From Gnetum montanum (Eukaryota; Streptophyta; Gnetopsida; Gnetales; Gnetaceae): DNA of 64,000 nucleotides. The notes under the pieces were generated by a model. The model saw only the letters and a list, made by a program, of their open reading frames with translations. It had not been told where the DNA came from and did no database searches. Every line of letters begins with the position of its first letter. Positions within the stretch are counted from its first letter, which is position 1. The stretch is taken from positions 199,560 to 263,559 of the forward strand of contig MNCI01001334.1 in NCBI GenBank assembly GCA_015680685.1, given 5' to 3'. Made by a program: the position numbers and the translations under genes. Shown here piece after piece: positions 11,655 to 22,359 of this stretch.

Positions 11655-11900
11655 ATTGATGGAAGAGTCACCATCACTAGACATTACATAGGGTACTTTG
11701 AGCTTCATCTAGTTTTTGTTTGTTTTATTTTAAAATTATCATGTCATGTCTTATGTTAATTTTTTTAAAACACCATTATGGCATTCAAGAGTCATGTATA
11801 TATTTAATCAATTATGTAAATCTACCTCCTAGTTTTATAAGGAAATTTATCCTCATTTTGTTTTAAATCAAGGATGAGTTTTTAGTTAGTTGTGGGGGTA
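11655..11900 (+). other. E1 3' untranslated region with polypurine tract
   Basis: AT-rich and non-coding. The last ten bases, TGTGGGGGTA at 11891-11900, abut the LTR and act as the plus-strand primer tract. The preceding AAGGATGAGTTTT word is also present beside the 3' LTR of E2, linking the two as one family. Confidence 0.75.
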
Positions 11901-12574
11901 TGATAAAATGAATTTTTGAATGGCTATAATATCAGGTAAATGATATCATTGCTCTGATATTAGATCCCATGCTATGACATCAGCTACTCGATATTATGCC
12001 ATACATGCTTGCCTATAAATATACACTTAGGCACATGGTTCATAATACAATTTCATTCATCCTTATCAAAAATATCTTAATTTTTTTTGTGAATTTAGAC
12101 TTAGAAAATAAAAGTGTAAATGCCCATAGTGTAATGTGAACTAGTGAATGACATCTTTATTTGAGCATTTTGTACTTGGGCACAAGTGTGATTGGAAATA
12201 AAGATTGAGCTATTTCCCACTATTACAGCATTCTCTGAGATTTACTATTTATACTTGGAATAATTTTCTTAATATTTCCTAGCTTAATGATTTTCTTTTC
12301 TAAAGTACTTATATTAAGTAGAATGAGTATGACTAAGCTTGAGTACTTAAGTGTAATTTCTTGGAAACCTAGTAGTGTTATCGATCGGTACACCTAGTAG
12401 CAGTACACATGGTAATCCAATGGTAGTTACATGAAGCCCAAAGTGTGTATGGAAGATTATGAATAGATACTTATTGCACTAGGCTAGACTAGATTTGTTA
12501 TTCATTTTACTTAGTTTAGAATTCACCATTATATTCACCATGTTTACTAGGAGCCAAGTGGGCCAAACAACATC

Positions 12575-13354
12575 TGATGAGACATGAAATTGCTCATATT
12601 GCTGGCGGTTGCGTTAAGGCACCCACGTTAACGCACCCACGTACGCGATATCACAGTTAGCCGCAATTTCTATAAATAAGAGGCAGCTCTCCCTCATTTC
12701 ACATCCCAGTTTTAGTGTAGCGAAGCTCTGCAGTTTGATCCCTCCAGAGTTAGAATTTTTCCCGTGTCTGCCCGCAGTGTGGTGAATGTAATTGTACGGT
12801 GTCTTTATTCGAGTGTGCCGTACTTGGACACGCACATGACTGGAAATAAAGATCGAGATTACTTCATCATTGCAGCATTCACTTAGTTTATTTATTTGTT
12901 ATTTATTTAATGTTATTTATTGCTTTCATGGCACGGTGTGAGTACGACTTAACTACGAGCATCTACGGGTGTGTACGGCTAGTTNNNNNNNNNNNNNNNN
13001 NNNNNNNNNNNNNNNNNNNNNNNNNNNNNNNNNNNNNNNNNNNNNNNNNNNNNNNNNNNNNNNNNNNNNNNNNNNNNNNNNNATTTTCTTACCCTTTTCC
13101 TCCTAGCTTAGATTAGTTAATATTATTTTCCACTACCATCAGGAGTAGCATAGAATTAGGAATACATCATATGCCTCATCTAGACTAAACCATACATGAC
13201 ATATGCAAAACTAGTCTAGGTGGGAAGACAACGAACTGCGACCTAAGGCTAACTATCTAGGTGCCACAACTAGTCCATCTGTGGAGTTCGACCGGATCGC
13301 GCATGCGACGCTCGTTTCATATGGTTGAGTGTAGGGGTATCTCGCCACTCATCA
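12575..13354 (+). mobile_element. Young CpG-rich solo LTR
   Basis: An LTR of 780 bp, including a sequence gap, that begins TGATGAGAC and ends CACTCATCA. It is flanked by the perfect five-base duplication ACATC (12570-12574 and 13355-13359); the intact 5' LTR of E1 has ACATC once at that place. Its sequence is clearly related to the E1 LTR (the ACTTGG..CACA and GGAAATAAAGAT blocks align) but it keeps many CG sites and is GC-richer than everything around it. A TATA box is at 12671-12679. No internal region follows, so it is a solo LTR, the usual product of recombination between two LTRs. Confidence 0.88.
12985..13082. other. Assembly gap (98 N)
   Basis: Unknown bases inside the solo LTR. Any reading frame across it is an artefact. 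Confidence 0.99.
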
Positions 13355-13551
13355 ACATCACTTATCTCATACCTCAAAAAGAGGTAAACCATATAATCAA
13401 ATTTCACTAGCTCCATGTGGGAAGATTATGATCATGAAATTAAACCAATTACTAGCATATTAACATTTTTTTATCCATGGATTATGATTTGGTTGTGCAT
13501 GAACACCTGTGACTTGTATGGTTATATGTTGGATTACTCCACCTATCATCA

Positions 13552-13925
13552 AAATGCATAAAACATTTGGTAGAAATAAAAATCCTTTTAAGATGTTGAA
13601 AAATACTAAAAGAGACAAACTACATAATACAAACATTAGAGAAATACTTTAGGTGGCTTCTATTTCAAATAAGTGAGAAGAACGGTAGCTTAGATTGTTG
13701 GAACATGTGCAAACAAGATTAGATAATGAACCTATAAAAGAAGGTTACTATTCTTGGAAAACCACTAAAAGAAAGAACAAATAAGACAAAGAGAAAAGAA
13801 ATAAAAAATGATTTGAAGAAACTAGAAATAAACAAAGATCTAGTTCTTCATTAAAATGAATGATGAAAAAGAATAGTTAACCACATTTTTTTAGGAAAAG
13901 GCTAGGATGATGATGATGATGAATG
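13552..13925 (+). pseudogene. LINE (RTE-type), 3' part
   Basis: Continuation of the LINE split by E1. It reads as the C-terminal region of the LINE protein, with ERWLRWLEHVQTR near 13680 (LINE proteins commonly have RLRWFGHVQRR here) followed by a lysine-rich end. It finishes at a short GATGAT repeat (about 13905-13925), the sort of simple 3' tail that RTE LINEs carry. Confidence 0.82.
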
Positions 13926-15012
13926 AAATGATTAATAATTTTATAAATGCACTTTTCTTCAAATATCATAAAATAAAATAAATAGTGTAAATAAATATTA
14001 AAACTAAAATTGAAATTTTATTTATCCATAGATACTCTAGATCGATCCACAAATATTAATCTCTAGAGATTCCATAGTAATAAAATTATTAAATCAAAGT
14101 ACTAAAGATTTTAAAGGACTACATCTTTGAAAAAATGCATGTGGTTAACTTTATTAATATTAAATAAATAAATAGAAGGATCAATAAAGTTTAGGTTATA
14201 GTAATAAAGCCTTTACATTGAGTGAAATTTATGGAAGGATGTCATTGTGTCCTTATCTTGATGTAATAGGAACCATTGATTAAGGGAATACTATATACCA
14301 TATTACTAGTGAGCATTTAATAAATGTTATACAAATTTCTTGGTTAGGTTGAAAAAAAATACTTGAAAGATATAAAATATAATAGATCTTTTAAATCACC
14401 TCTCATTGAATACATAAAAATAATAAATCCTCTAAAAATCATAGGTTGTTAATGAATAACAGTGAGGCTTTTTGTATAAGGTATTGTAGAGAAAAGGATT
14501 AGAGAATTTCTTGAAATTAGAATTAATTCAAATAATATTAATTGAGATCAACATTATTCTACGACTTGACTTAGTGACCTAGCTTTATTATTAATAGTAA
14601 TTTTTTATTTCTAATAAATAGTAATCATTTTTAGATGTTATTTAATATATCCTATCTTTATTATTAATAATAAGTTTTGTTTACAAGCTTGTTACAAGAA
14701 GCTATGATTTCAATTATACTCATAGTTTTTATTTATTTGTTGAAATCCTTTTTTTAGTTTAATTTGTTTCTTATTTGATTTATCTTTTCTTTTGTTTGTT
14801 TTCTAAATAAGGATCTTAATTTTCCAAAAACTAGTTGTCAAATATTTTAGAATCTATTCTTTTTTTATTTTTTAGCTTTAATGTTACTTTTCTAAAACAT
14901 AAAACTAGCCACCCTATCTATACAACATCTCAACTTAACTAGTTGTTACCTATAATGTGCTTAGGGAAAGGTTAAAATCCAAAATAAGTGGTAGGGTACA
15001 TTATAAAAGGAG
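13926..15012. other. AT-rich stretch with no recognised feature
   Basis: Very AT-rich, with many ATTATTAATAATA-like words near 14580-14670 and no reading frame of note. I see nothing that identifies a gene or element here. Confidence 0.6.
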
Positions 15013-15260
15013 GGTGTTGGAACCCAAAAATAATATTAATTATAAGAAAATAATCTAGAGTAAATTATTTATAATATAAAATAGGAAAAATATTTCCAAT
15101 TTTAGGATGTCTACTCAAGTATACAAACTTATAAGTAAAATAATACTTTGAAAAATCAAGAGAAGAAAATTAATTATTAGTAAAATAAATGATCCTAGTC
15201 CTAACATCATTTGCATCACTATTAAACATTTGTGCTTCAACTTAAAATAGTAAAATACTT
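15013..15260 (+). repeat. Diverged repeat, copy 1
   Basis: Begins GTGTTGGAACCCAAAA after an AAGGAGG tract and contains a TCTACTCAAGTATA ... GATCCTAGTCCTAACA block. The same order of words recurs at 15819-15880 and 17055-17260. A TGTTGGA start after a purine tract resembles an LTR start, but I cannot define the other end. Confidence 0.55.
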
Positions 15261-15818
15261 TAATGTAGCAATAAACAGCTTTGGTGAACTACCAACTTTT
15301 GTATAATTAAGAAGAATTATATAGGAACTTATCACTTAAGGCACCTATCACTAGTATTACCATAATGCTATTTATTTTCTCTTCAATTGAGAAATTAAGT
15401 GCAAAAATTTAATGATAGAATTTATAATATTACGATAAAATTCTAAAGTTTCAAATAGAAGTTATGAGAAATTAGTTGCAAATTATGATATCTCTAGAGT
15501 GATTCAAAATATCTTTCAAAAATAAAAAAAATGTTAGATAGTATAATGCGTATCATGTTATTCAAAAATCCATTTCTCCATTGTTAATGTGCATATGAAT
15601 AAGTTGATCCCATAATTGCTTAGGTAACATTACCCTTGCAATGATAAAACTAACCTATTCACATGTATGTATTTGGATGAAATTAGAGATTTATATATTT
15701 TGAATAATTTTATGATGAAAAGATAAGTGAATTAAGAAATATAGATCTTGAGTTCAAGTTACTTGATTAAAAGTTTTCTTCATGTTTACTTCAATAATTT
15801 AATAAAATATGGAGGGTG
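15261..15818. other. AT-rich stretch between repeat copies
   Basis: No gene or domain is recognisable. It ends in an ATGGAGGGTG tract directly before the second repeat copy. Confidence 0.5.
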
Positions 15819-17260
15819 TGTTGGATCCCAAAAGTATTAATAATGTGCAAAGACTATTTAGAATACATCACCAGCTTAAGAGTAAGTAGACGTTATAAAC
15901 AAAATATCATTATCATCATTCTAGTGTTGTCCTCATAAAATGGGATCAATTACATGAGTTATTTTTTGTCATTTTCCTCTAAGGAGAACTATATATTTAT
16001 TTATTGCACTCTCTTCAAATCATCTTCAATTGTTTTTTCCCATGTATTTTTTAATCTTTCTTTTAGTGGCTTTCTTGGAATATTTATGTAGCAATATTTT
16101 TTATAGACTCATTGTCTAATTCATTTTTGCACATATTCAAACCATCTAAGATACCATTTTTATAGCTTATATAAAATAGAATCTAGTCAAAGTCTTCCTC
16201 TAGTGTTTGTATTATGTAGTTTATCTCTTTTACTGATACTCAACATCCATCAATGTATTTGCATTTCTACTACACTAATTTGTTGTTCATGCCTCTTTTG
16301 TACTACATAACATTCAACACCATATAAGATAGTAGGCTTGATTTCTGTCCTATAAAATTTTTCTTTCATTTTTATTGGTATTATTTTATATAGATAGCAC
16401 CAATATCCTATCTTCATTTTTATCATCATACCTTAATTCTATTTCTTATATCTTTATCAATTGTATCATTTAATTAGAGAATTGATCTTTGATAGTGGAA
16501 TTATTTGTAGTGAGGGACTTTTTGGCCTTGAATTATCACTTCTATTTTATCACTATTTATGCTATTATTAAAATTGCATTCTATATATTCTGTCTCACAT
16601 TTAATTTTTAAGCCTTTTGATTCCAGAGTATTTCTCCACTTTTGCATTTTAAAAGCAATATTTTCTCAACTTACATCCACCAAGATAATATCATCTATAA
16701 ATAGCATACACCAAGAAATTTCATCATGTATTTCCTTTATTTTCAACAAAAATAATGACAAATAAGTATAGGCTACGCATAGATCCTTGATGTAAGCCTA
16801 ATATAACTAGAACATTAGATATTATTCTACAAGATATTTTAATTATAGTGATAGATCCTTCATATATGTCTTGAATTACTTTAATATATTTATTATGGAT
16901 GTTTTTCCTCTTCAAGATTCACCAAATAATATCTCTAAATACTCTATCATATGCTTTTTCCAAATCAATGAACATCATAAGGAGATTTTTCTATGTTTTT
17001 TGAATTTCTCCATCAATTGTCATATCAAGAAAATAGCCACTATAGTAGATCTTCCTAGCACATCATCAAAAAAATATGAAAATTTTGATTTTATAACTAT
17101 CTACTCAGGTATATAATCTTACAATTAATACTTTTAAAAATAAGTGAAGAAACTTAATCATTAGTAGGGAGGAAGGTCCTAGTCCTAAAAAAATTTAAAT
17201 CACTTTTCAATATCCATGATTAAAGTTAAAATAATTAAAGGATTCAAGATATAGGGCTAT
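15819..17260 (+). repeat. Diverged repeat, copy 2, split by a LINE
   Basis: The left part (15819-about 15900) starts GTGTTGGATCCCAAAA. The right part (about 17078-17260) contains TCTACTCAGGTATA and GGTCCTAGTCCTAA and aligns to copy 1. The intervening 1.2 kb is the minus-strand LINE. Confidence 0.5.
15905..17078 (-). pseudogene. RTE-type LINE fragment, 5' truncated
   Basis: Reading on the minus strand from about 17078, the protein begins at a GRST motif and passes through FIDLEKAYDRV, KYIKVIQDIYEG and LGLHQGS, the classic RT palm blocks. An open stretch at 16724-16915 carries part of this. Further down it is broken by stops. It ends at an ATGATGATAATG-like tail (plus positions about 15905-15925). 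Loss of the 5' half is the usual result of incomplete LINE reverse transcription. It is the same family as the LINE at 2-1218 but in the opposite orientation. Confidence 0.85.
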
Positions 17261-17822
17261 GACTTAATACTAATATTTATATTAAAGAACTAAAGTGGTA
17301 GCAATTATGGAATATCTTCATCTTATCACTTATTATTAATTTGATGTTGAGAATCTTGATCATTAATTATAACCTTTTCTCAACACTAGTTTTAATCTTT
17401 AAGTTAATAGTATTCTTGTTAGTCAAGGAAAATTTAATTTGATGAGCTATCTATCCAAGCTGATTAACACTTTTTCTAGTACTTGTAAAAACATACATAT
17501 AAGCTTCTATCTTCTCTAGATCATTTATCATCATTTGATTATTCTTATCATTGATATTAACTTGATTTTTCATATCTTTAATTTAATATTTTTTTTGTAT
17601 CTTCAACTTCGATACATTTTTCTTTACTCTAAAATATTTTTTCTTAAGTAGAAAAGGATAAGCATTAAAAAAATGTCCTTAACAATGAAAAAAGTTATAA
17701 GAATTAGGTAGATTATAATATGTAATTAGATAAATATAATTCTAACTCCTTTTTACAATTAAAATTCTATGTGTTAATTCCTTTTTACAATTAAGATTCT
17801 TCGTGTTTAATGGAATCGAGAA
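17261..17822. other. AT-rich stretch; possible gag-like scrap on minus strand
   Basis: Mostly unassigned. On the minus strand at about 17690-17400 a Lys/Asn-rich frame follows a CQGHFFNAYPF-like string, loosely like a Copia gag zinc knuckle with missing cysteines. The ATTCCTTTTTACAATTAA word is repeated at 17746 and 17777. I would not rely on the gag reading. Confidence 0.25.
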
Positions 17823-19302
17823 TGAAAAACCACAAAAATTTGCATATTATAGCCAATTTTCATCATGTAGCTTTCACCTTATGAAATGTGAGAAAAAAAT
17901 TCATTGTAAATGTGAATATTGTAATCCATAAGGGACAATCTCACATATTCCATACTTTTAGAGCTGAAAAATGCCTCATAAGTGGTCAAAGCCTTATTAC
18001 CCAAGGGAAGAAGTTTACTTGGTGTCGATATTTGGGCTTTGGTGGGAGTGGGGATGGGGGGATGTGTGGTGGGGATATGTTGGGGGTTAAAAATGCCTTT
18101 TGGAATGCTGAAAATGGCAATTTGATGGGTTTTATGAGGGGTATACCTTTTTCTATGCTAGAAACACTTGCAGTGGGGTAGATCTCACCTATCCCTAGTG
18201 TGGAGAGGTGGAGGGTTTCCCTTTAGCTTGGAAACTTCCCCCTCCCCCCCTCCCCCCACCCCCCAACATCGAAATTGCATGCCCCTAGCTTAGAAGCCAC
18301 AAAAGCTAGATTTCAACACTCCATGCACTCCAACATTGACCAAAGACTTCAGCAAGGATGGTGGAAGGCTTAGTGTGGAAGATTTATCTCTAATGTAGAA
18401 GGTGTTACCCTATTACTATTTATAGTAAATGGAATGGAAATGGGGAAAAGGCACTTACTATATATGGTAACCCTCCAAATTTGGGCACCCATATCACCTA
18501 TACAAGGTAGAAATTTGTAGCAAAATTACAGCCAATTTGTAGCCACTGTGTAGCCAAATTATAATCAAATTGAAGACATTTTGTGGCACCATTAATGGCC
18601 TAAAACCTACAAAAACTAGTGTCAAACACCATTTATAGGTTAAACAATCTTTTTAAGGTTTTAAAATTTTTCACAGTTCCACACTTAGGCATTCTCAAGC
18701 TCTCAAGAGCTCTTGCATTCTCCCTTGTTTGCATTCTCTTGAAGCCCAACATGGAAGCATTATAGCCTTGAGACTTGTGGATTTTTGGGTTCAATGTTGC
18801 ATTTATAGGGCTCCCAACTTATATCATGGAGAAATCTAGTAGCCAATTTCTCACTTTTCTCATTGCCTAGTAATAATTTAAATTGTAGATCTACAATTTG
18901 CAATAGAGAATATTCAAAAGAATCAAGAGTGGCTTAGTACCTAGATCATGGAGCAGACTACATTAGCTTCAATAGGCTTTGAACTCCTCTCCTAGTGAAC
19001 TCTCCTTTTTTCTCTCACGGGCATTTCTTATACACATTTCTAAAACTCATTGTTTATTATTTTAATAAAGTTTTAAAGTTTTATTTTATGTGTAATTTGC
19101 ATTTGATTTCTTTCATAAGGATTTATAATTTTAGCATTATATTTTTTCAACTTCTTATTTTGCATTTTGTAAGTTTGTGGGTGATTGTTGGACTATCCAG
19201 GGTACCTCAAATTCCATTTTTTGGAGGCCTTGAGGATTTAGGCTTGAGGCTGTTGGGAAAGATCTATTGATTTTCTAGCAATTGATTTTTCTAATTACAA
19301 TA
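17823..19302 (+). repeat. E3 LTR
   Basis: About 1.48 kb, beginning TGAAAAACCACAAAAATTTG as in E4 (24987). It contains G-rich tracts at 18040-18090, a C-rich tract at 18236-18265, a TATA-like TATTTATAGTAAATGG near 18418 and an AATAAA signal at 19064-19069. The right end was placed by alignment to E4 and is approximate. Confidence 0.65.
18040..18265. repeat. G-rich and C-rich tracts in E3 LTR
   Basis: At 18040-18090 there are at least five runs of three or more G within 50 bases. At 18236-18265 there are four runs of five or more C. Both fit the pattern for G-quadruplexes, one on each strand. Confidence 0.8.
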
Positions 19303-19689
19303 ATTTTCTTAGCATTATTGCCAACATTGTTATTTGTATGTTTTTCTAGTTTTTTGTAGCCAAAATGCTTTTTAAAAAATCAATGCTGCCCTTTCCCACC
19401 TATGACCAATATTGTAAAGTAGAAGTTGCAAGTGGTTGGGTGTCAGCTTTTCATAGCAATTGCTATGAATTTTCCTATACAAAGCCAACGTTAAAACCTT
19501 TACACCTTTTTTTTCCTTTTTTGGTACCAATTTTTTCCCAGTTTCCAAAGTTGGTGGTGTGCAACCCTTTCAGAAATCATCAAACTTTTGGAAGTTAGCT
19601 ACCATTATAATGCAATCACTTCCTTCTATCATCATAAGCTACCATCATAATGCAATCACTTCCTTCTATCTTGCAATCCATAGTGAGGC
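19303..19689 (+). other. E3 leader
   Basis: Non-coding or unassigned. It contains an open frame at 19365-19598 that aligns to a frame in E4 (26732-27196), and a 40-bp tandem duplication at about 19594-19672. The primer site seen in E4 is deleted here. Confidence 0.5.
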
Positions 19690-20830
19690 CATAGGCCTCA
19701 TAATAGATGCCACAACCATATGTGCAAGTCCCATAGTGAACAGGGCCACCACAGGAACTAGATCAAGTGTTCCAGATGATCTAAGACCTGATGGAGGAGT
19801 TGAAAAGGCTTAAAGTTTCTACTTCATAAATTGTCAAGATTATGAAATTCTACTAGGATGATTCCATTAGTCTTCTGGTTCCAATCTTGACGCTTCAAAC
19901 TAGACTACTTCTACCATTATCACCAACTCCCTGGTCATGACATAGACTTCTACCTTGTGCTAAAGGATGACCTACAAAGGATGATAGATAGGGGGAGCTG
20001 GTCTTAGATGCTTTCAACCTAGTCTAGCCACAAAATTAATCAATGTAAGTCTACAAATACCTTTTGAATGCTAATGATAGCCCTTATGTTATTTCAATGT
20101 TCAATATAGATGATGACTACAGACTATCAAGAGAACCATTTGTGATTCAAGTATCCCTTTGCAATGAAGGGGCTTCTTCAATTTTCACTAGTTCAAGATC
20201 CTCCTTTGTCATAAGGGTACCATCATGAGTGCCTTCGAGGGAACCTTTCTTCATGAGGATGCCTCAACTTAATAAAAACCAACTAACCATAGCCCAACCA
20301 ACTGTACAATGACCTCTTGTAGTGGCTATTGCTACTGCATCTTCCTAACAATCGACAATTGATAACTAGAAAATCTCAACCAAGAAAAGGAAGAAGAATA
20401 AGTAAAAGCCCAACAATAAGGGTGATAGGCAGACAAAGGCATGAAGGGAAGTGGGCCCACCAAAGCCCACTCCCATCTTAGCTATACCCATGACCTCCTT
20501 TATCCAATTTCCTTCAACCAATAAGCCATAGGAGGACCAAAAACACCATAGTCAAAATAAAGAGAAAAAGCCCTAGAGAAAACAAGTTAAGACCAAAGTT
20601 CCCATTTTGGGACACATGGATGAAGTGAAGCACAACTAGGGTGACAAACTCATGACCAACAATAAAAACTTTAGTAGTGTGATGGATTTGGTTAAGCAAT
20701 TCCTCAAGTAGAAGAATGCAACTCTAGGTTTGTATGACTTGATCATGAATTCTACTATACATCATGAGGCTTTAGTCAAAATGTTTACTTTCATTTCCAT
20801 TAGTTAGGACATCCTCGCTAATGAGGAATC
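19690..20830 (+). pseudogene. E3 gag remnant
   Basis: Matches E4 gag at both ends but lacks the capsid core: the alignment jumps from E4 position about 28050 to about 28975. The remaining part includes a block encoding SHDIDFYLVLKDDLQRMID (E4 has the same with FCLML) and a long Pro/Thr/Lys-rich linker leading into protease. It is broken by stops and frame changes. Confidence 0.65.
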
Positions 20831-20840
20831 CATCCATGCA

Positions 20841-21239
20841 ATGATGGTTCCTCCCTCACCAAATGAGGAGAAGTCAACATTCCTAGTATTTTGCAATAGC
20901 AAAGTCAAAGCTAATCCCAAAAATGACAAAGTTACTAGGGCTTCCTTGTTCATAACCATATGCATAAGAGAGTTTAATGTGCATCATGTGCATGTTGATG
21001 ATGGAGTCACAACAAATGTCATCCCATGCACCATTGTTGAATGCTTGGGATTACTGAAGAAAGTACAACCTACAACTACTATGGCTTTCAAATCCTTTAA
21101 TAGATCAAAAGTTACCCTCAATGGATCTATCTCCTTGGATTTTGTGGAAGGGGAGCAATTCTCCACAACCACCAATATCTTGGTGGTGGAGGAGATGCTA
21201 GGGTTTAACCTTATCCTTGAAAGACCTTGGTTGGCTTAA
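20841..21239 (+). CDS. E3 retroviral-type aspartic protease (open fragment)
   Basis: A 132-residue open stretch within the broken gag-protease polyprotein. It would cut the polyprotein during particle maturation. The active-site loop reads HVDDGVTTNVIP (residues about 52-64), corresponding to the D-x-G-S/T loop of Ty3/gypsy proteases, and the C-terminal motif reads FNLILERPWLA, corresponding to the usual LLGRPW block. After the stop at 21239, which replaces a glutamine, the homology continues with SPIHQEIYLPF and IIIHGD to about 21380. E4 has the same domain with more damage. It is preserved only by chance and is not a working gene. Confidence 0.8.
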   Translation: MMVPPSPNEEKSTFLVFCNSKVKANPKNDKVTRASLFITICIREFNVHHVHVDDGVTTNVIPCTIVECLGLLKKVQPTTTMAFKSFNRSKVTLNGSISLDFVEGEQFSTTTNILVVEEMLGFNLILERPWLA

Positions 21240-21630
21240 TTATAGGCTATGTCCTCACCCATCCATCAAGAAATTTACCTTCCTTTTAAGAAAGGTGAAA
21301 TCATCATTCATGGTGATAGTGAAGTTTCCTTGGCTATTAACATTGTGAACATAGAGCAGGGGTCTGAAGTGGAGCTTTAGAAGAAAACTCCTAGCCATGA
21401 AGTTCATCAACCCAAAGGGGAGAAGAAGCCAAAGAACAACAACAATAGTTAGCGAGATATGTTATGGGATGAACTTTCTTTTAACATCATCAGTGAAGGT
21501 GATGGTGACTATAAGCTTGTGCAAAGTAGACTTTACTCATTCCCTAATCTTTCAAAGATTAGGAAGACTTTGCACAAGTGAAGTGCACCCTAACCTTTCC
21601 ATCCCATTCCCTTATAACTATATGCACTGA

Positions 21631-22200
21631 TAGCCATGTAGCCTAACCTTTCTTTCCTAATTTTTTATAAATTTTTATGTACTTTATTTTACTCTTTATG
21701 CATTTAGCCTAAGTTTCTACTTTCATTGAAATTTTTTTTGCTTATTTATTCTAACCTTTATTTTTCTTTACTTTCACTCATGTTATAAAAATGAAGAAAA
21801 AATTTAAAATATAAAATCACCCAAAAAATATATAGGTTTCTCTTTAACAAAGGTTTTCCATGGCCTTAAACTAGTATTACAATCCACTAAGGCTTTAAAT
21901 TGGAAACATGGTTGGTCATGGGCTTAAACTGGTATTACAATTCACTAAGGCTTTAAATTGGCAACATGGTTAGTCATGGTCTTAAACTAGCAATGACAAT
22001 TCTATAACATAGTTGCTAAGACTTTAAACTAGAAAAATAATACAACCTATGCTCACCATGGCCTAAAACTACCAAATGTCTCTTTTATTATATTTCTTTT
22101 TGTTTATCCTTTTATCACGTCAATTAGTCATTTATAACCAAAATAATCAACATAGACATTTATATCATTTACAATGAACAACATATATATAGCCAAAAGT
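21631..22200 (+). other. E3 spacer after protease
   Basis: T-rich non-coding sequence between protease and antisense ORF where RT and integrase would be expected. It includes the minisatellite at 21859-22040. Confidence 0.6.
21859..22040 (+). repeat. 58-bp (2 x 29) minisatellite in E3
   Basis: Units start at 21859, 21917 and 21975, exactly 58 bases apart. Each contains two related halves of about 29 bases, one with CTTAAACT and one with CTTTAAATTGG. The same unit recurs in E4, E5 and E6. Confidence 0.82.
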
Positions 22201-22359
22201 AAAACTGGAATTTGAAGTTAAAATGTCCATAACATACATAGTCATGGCCATATTGTATGGAAAAAATGTCAAAAAATAATAATAACAACTATCTATAACA
22301 TAGTCTTGGCTAACAATAGGCATCAATAGTAAAACAAAAATATATAACCAACATGCTAG

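Larger units (their letters stand above)
1224..13551 (+). mobile_element. E1: Athila-like Ty3/gypsy element, decayed, nested in LINE
   Basis: A complete but dead LTR retrotransposon of 12.3 kb. It has two LTRs beginning TGATA and ending ATCA, a primer site resembling the tRNA-Asp site of Athila-type elements, gag, RT/RNase H, integrase, a large post-integrase ORF and a purine-rich tract before the 3' LTR. The flanking five bases are AGATG on the left and AAATG on the right, a target duplication with one transition. The LINE protein resumes across the element, which independently fixes both ends. Protease and the N-terminal half of RT are missing compared with its relative E2. The Athila call rests on the primer site, the single RNase H and the post-pol ORF; it was not tested by phylogeny. 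Confidence 0.88.
11901..13551 (+). repeat. E1 3' LTR (interrupted)
   Basis: Starts TGATAAAATG directly after the polypurine tract and ends ATCA at 13551. It aligns to the 5' LTR in two pieces, 11901-12574 and 13355-13551, separated by the solo LTR. A TATA box is kept at 12013-12021. Confidence 0.87.

Noticed and set aside
12910-13116. Open frame spanning the N gap
   Set aside because: Half of it is unknown bases, and the sequence belongs to the solo LTR.
17400-17700. Copia gag zinc knuckle on the minus strand
   Set aside because: Only a loose CQGHF..N.YPF string with missing cysteines; too weak to call, and listed only as a possible scrap.
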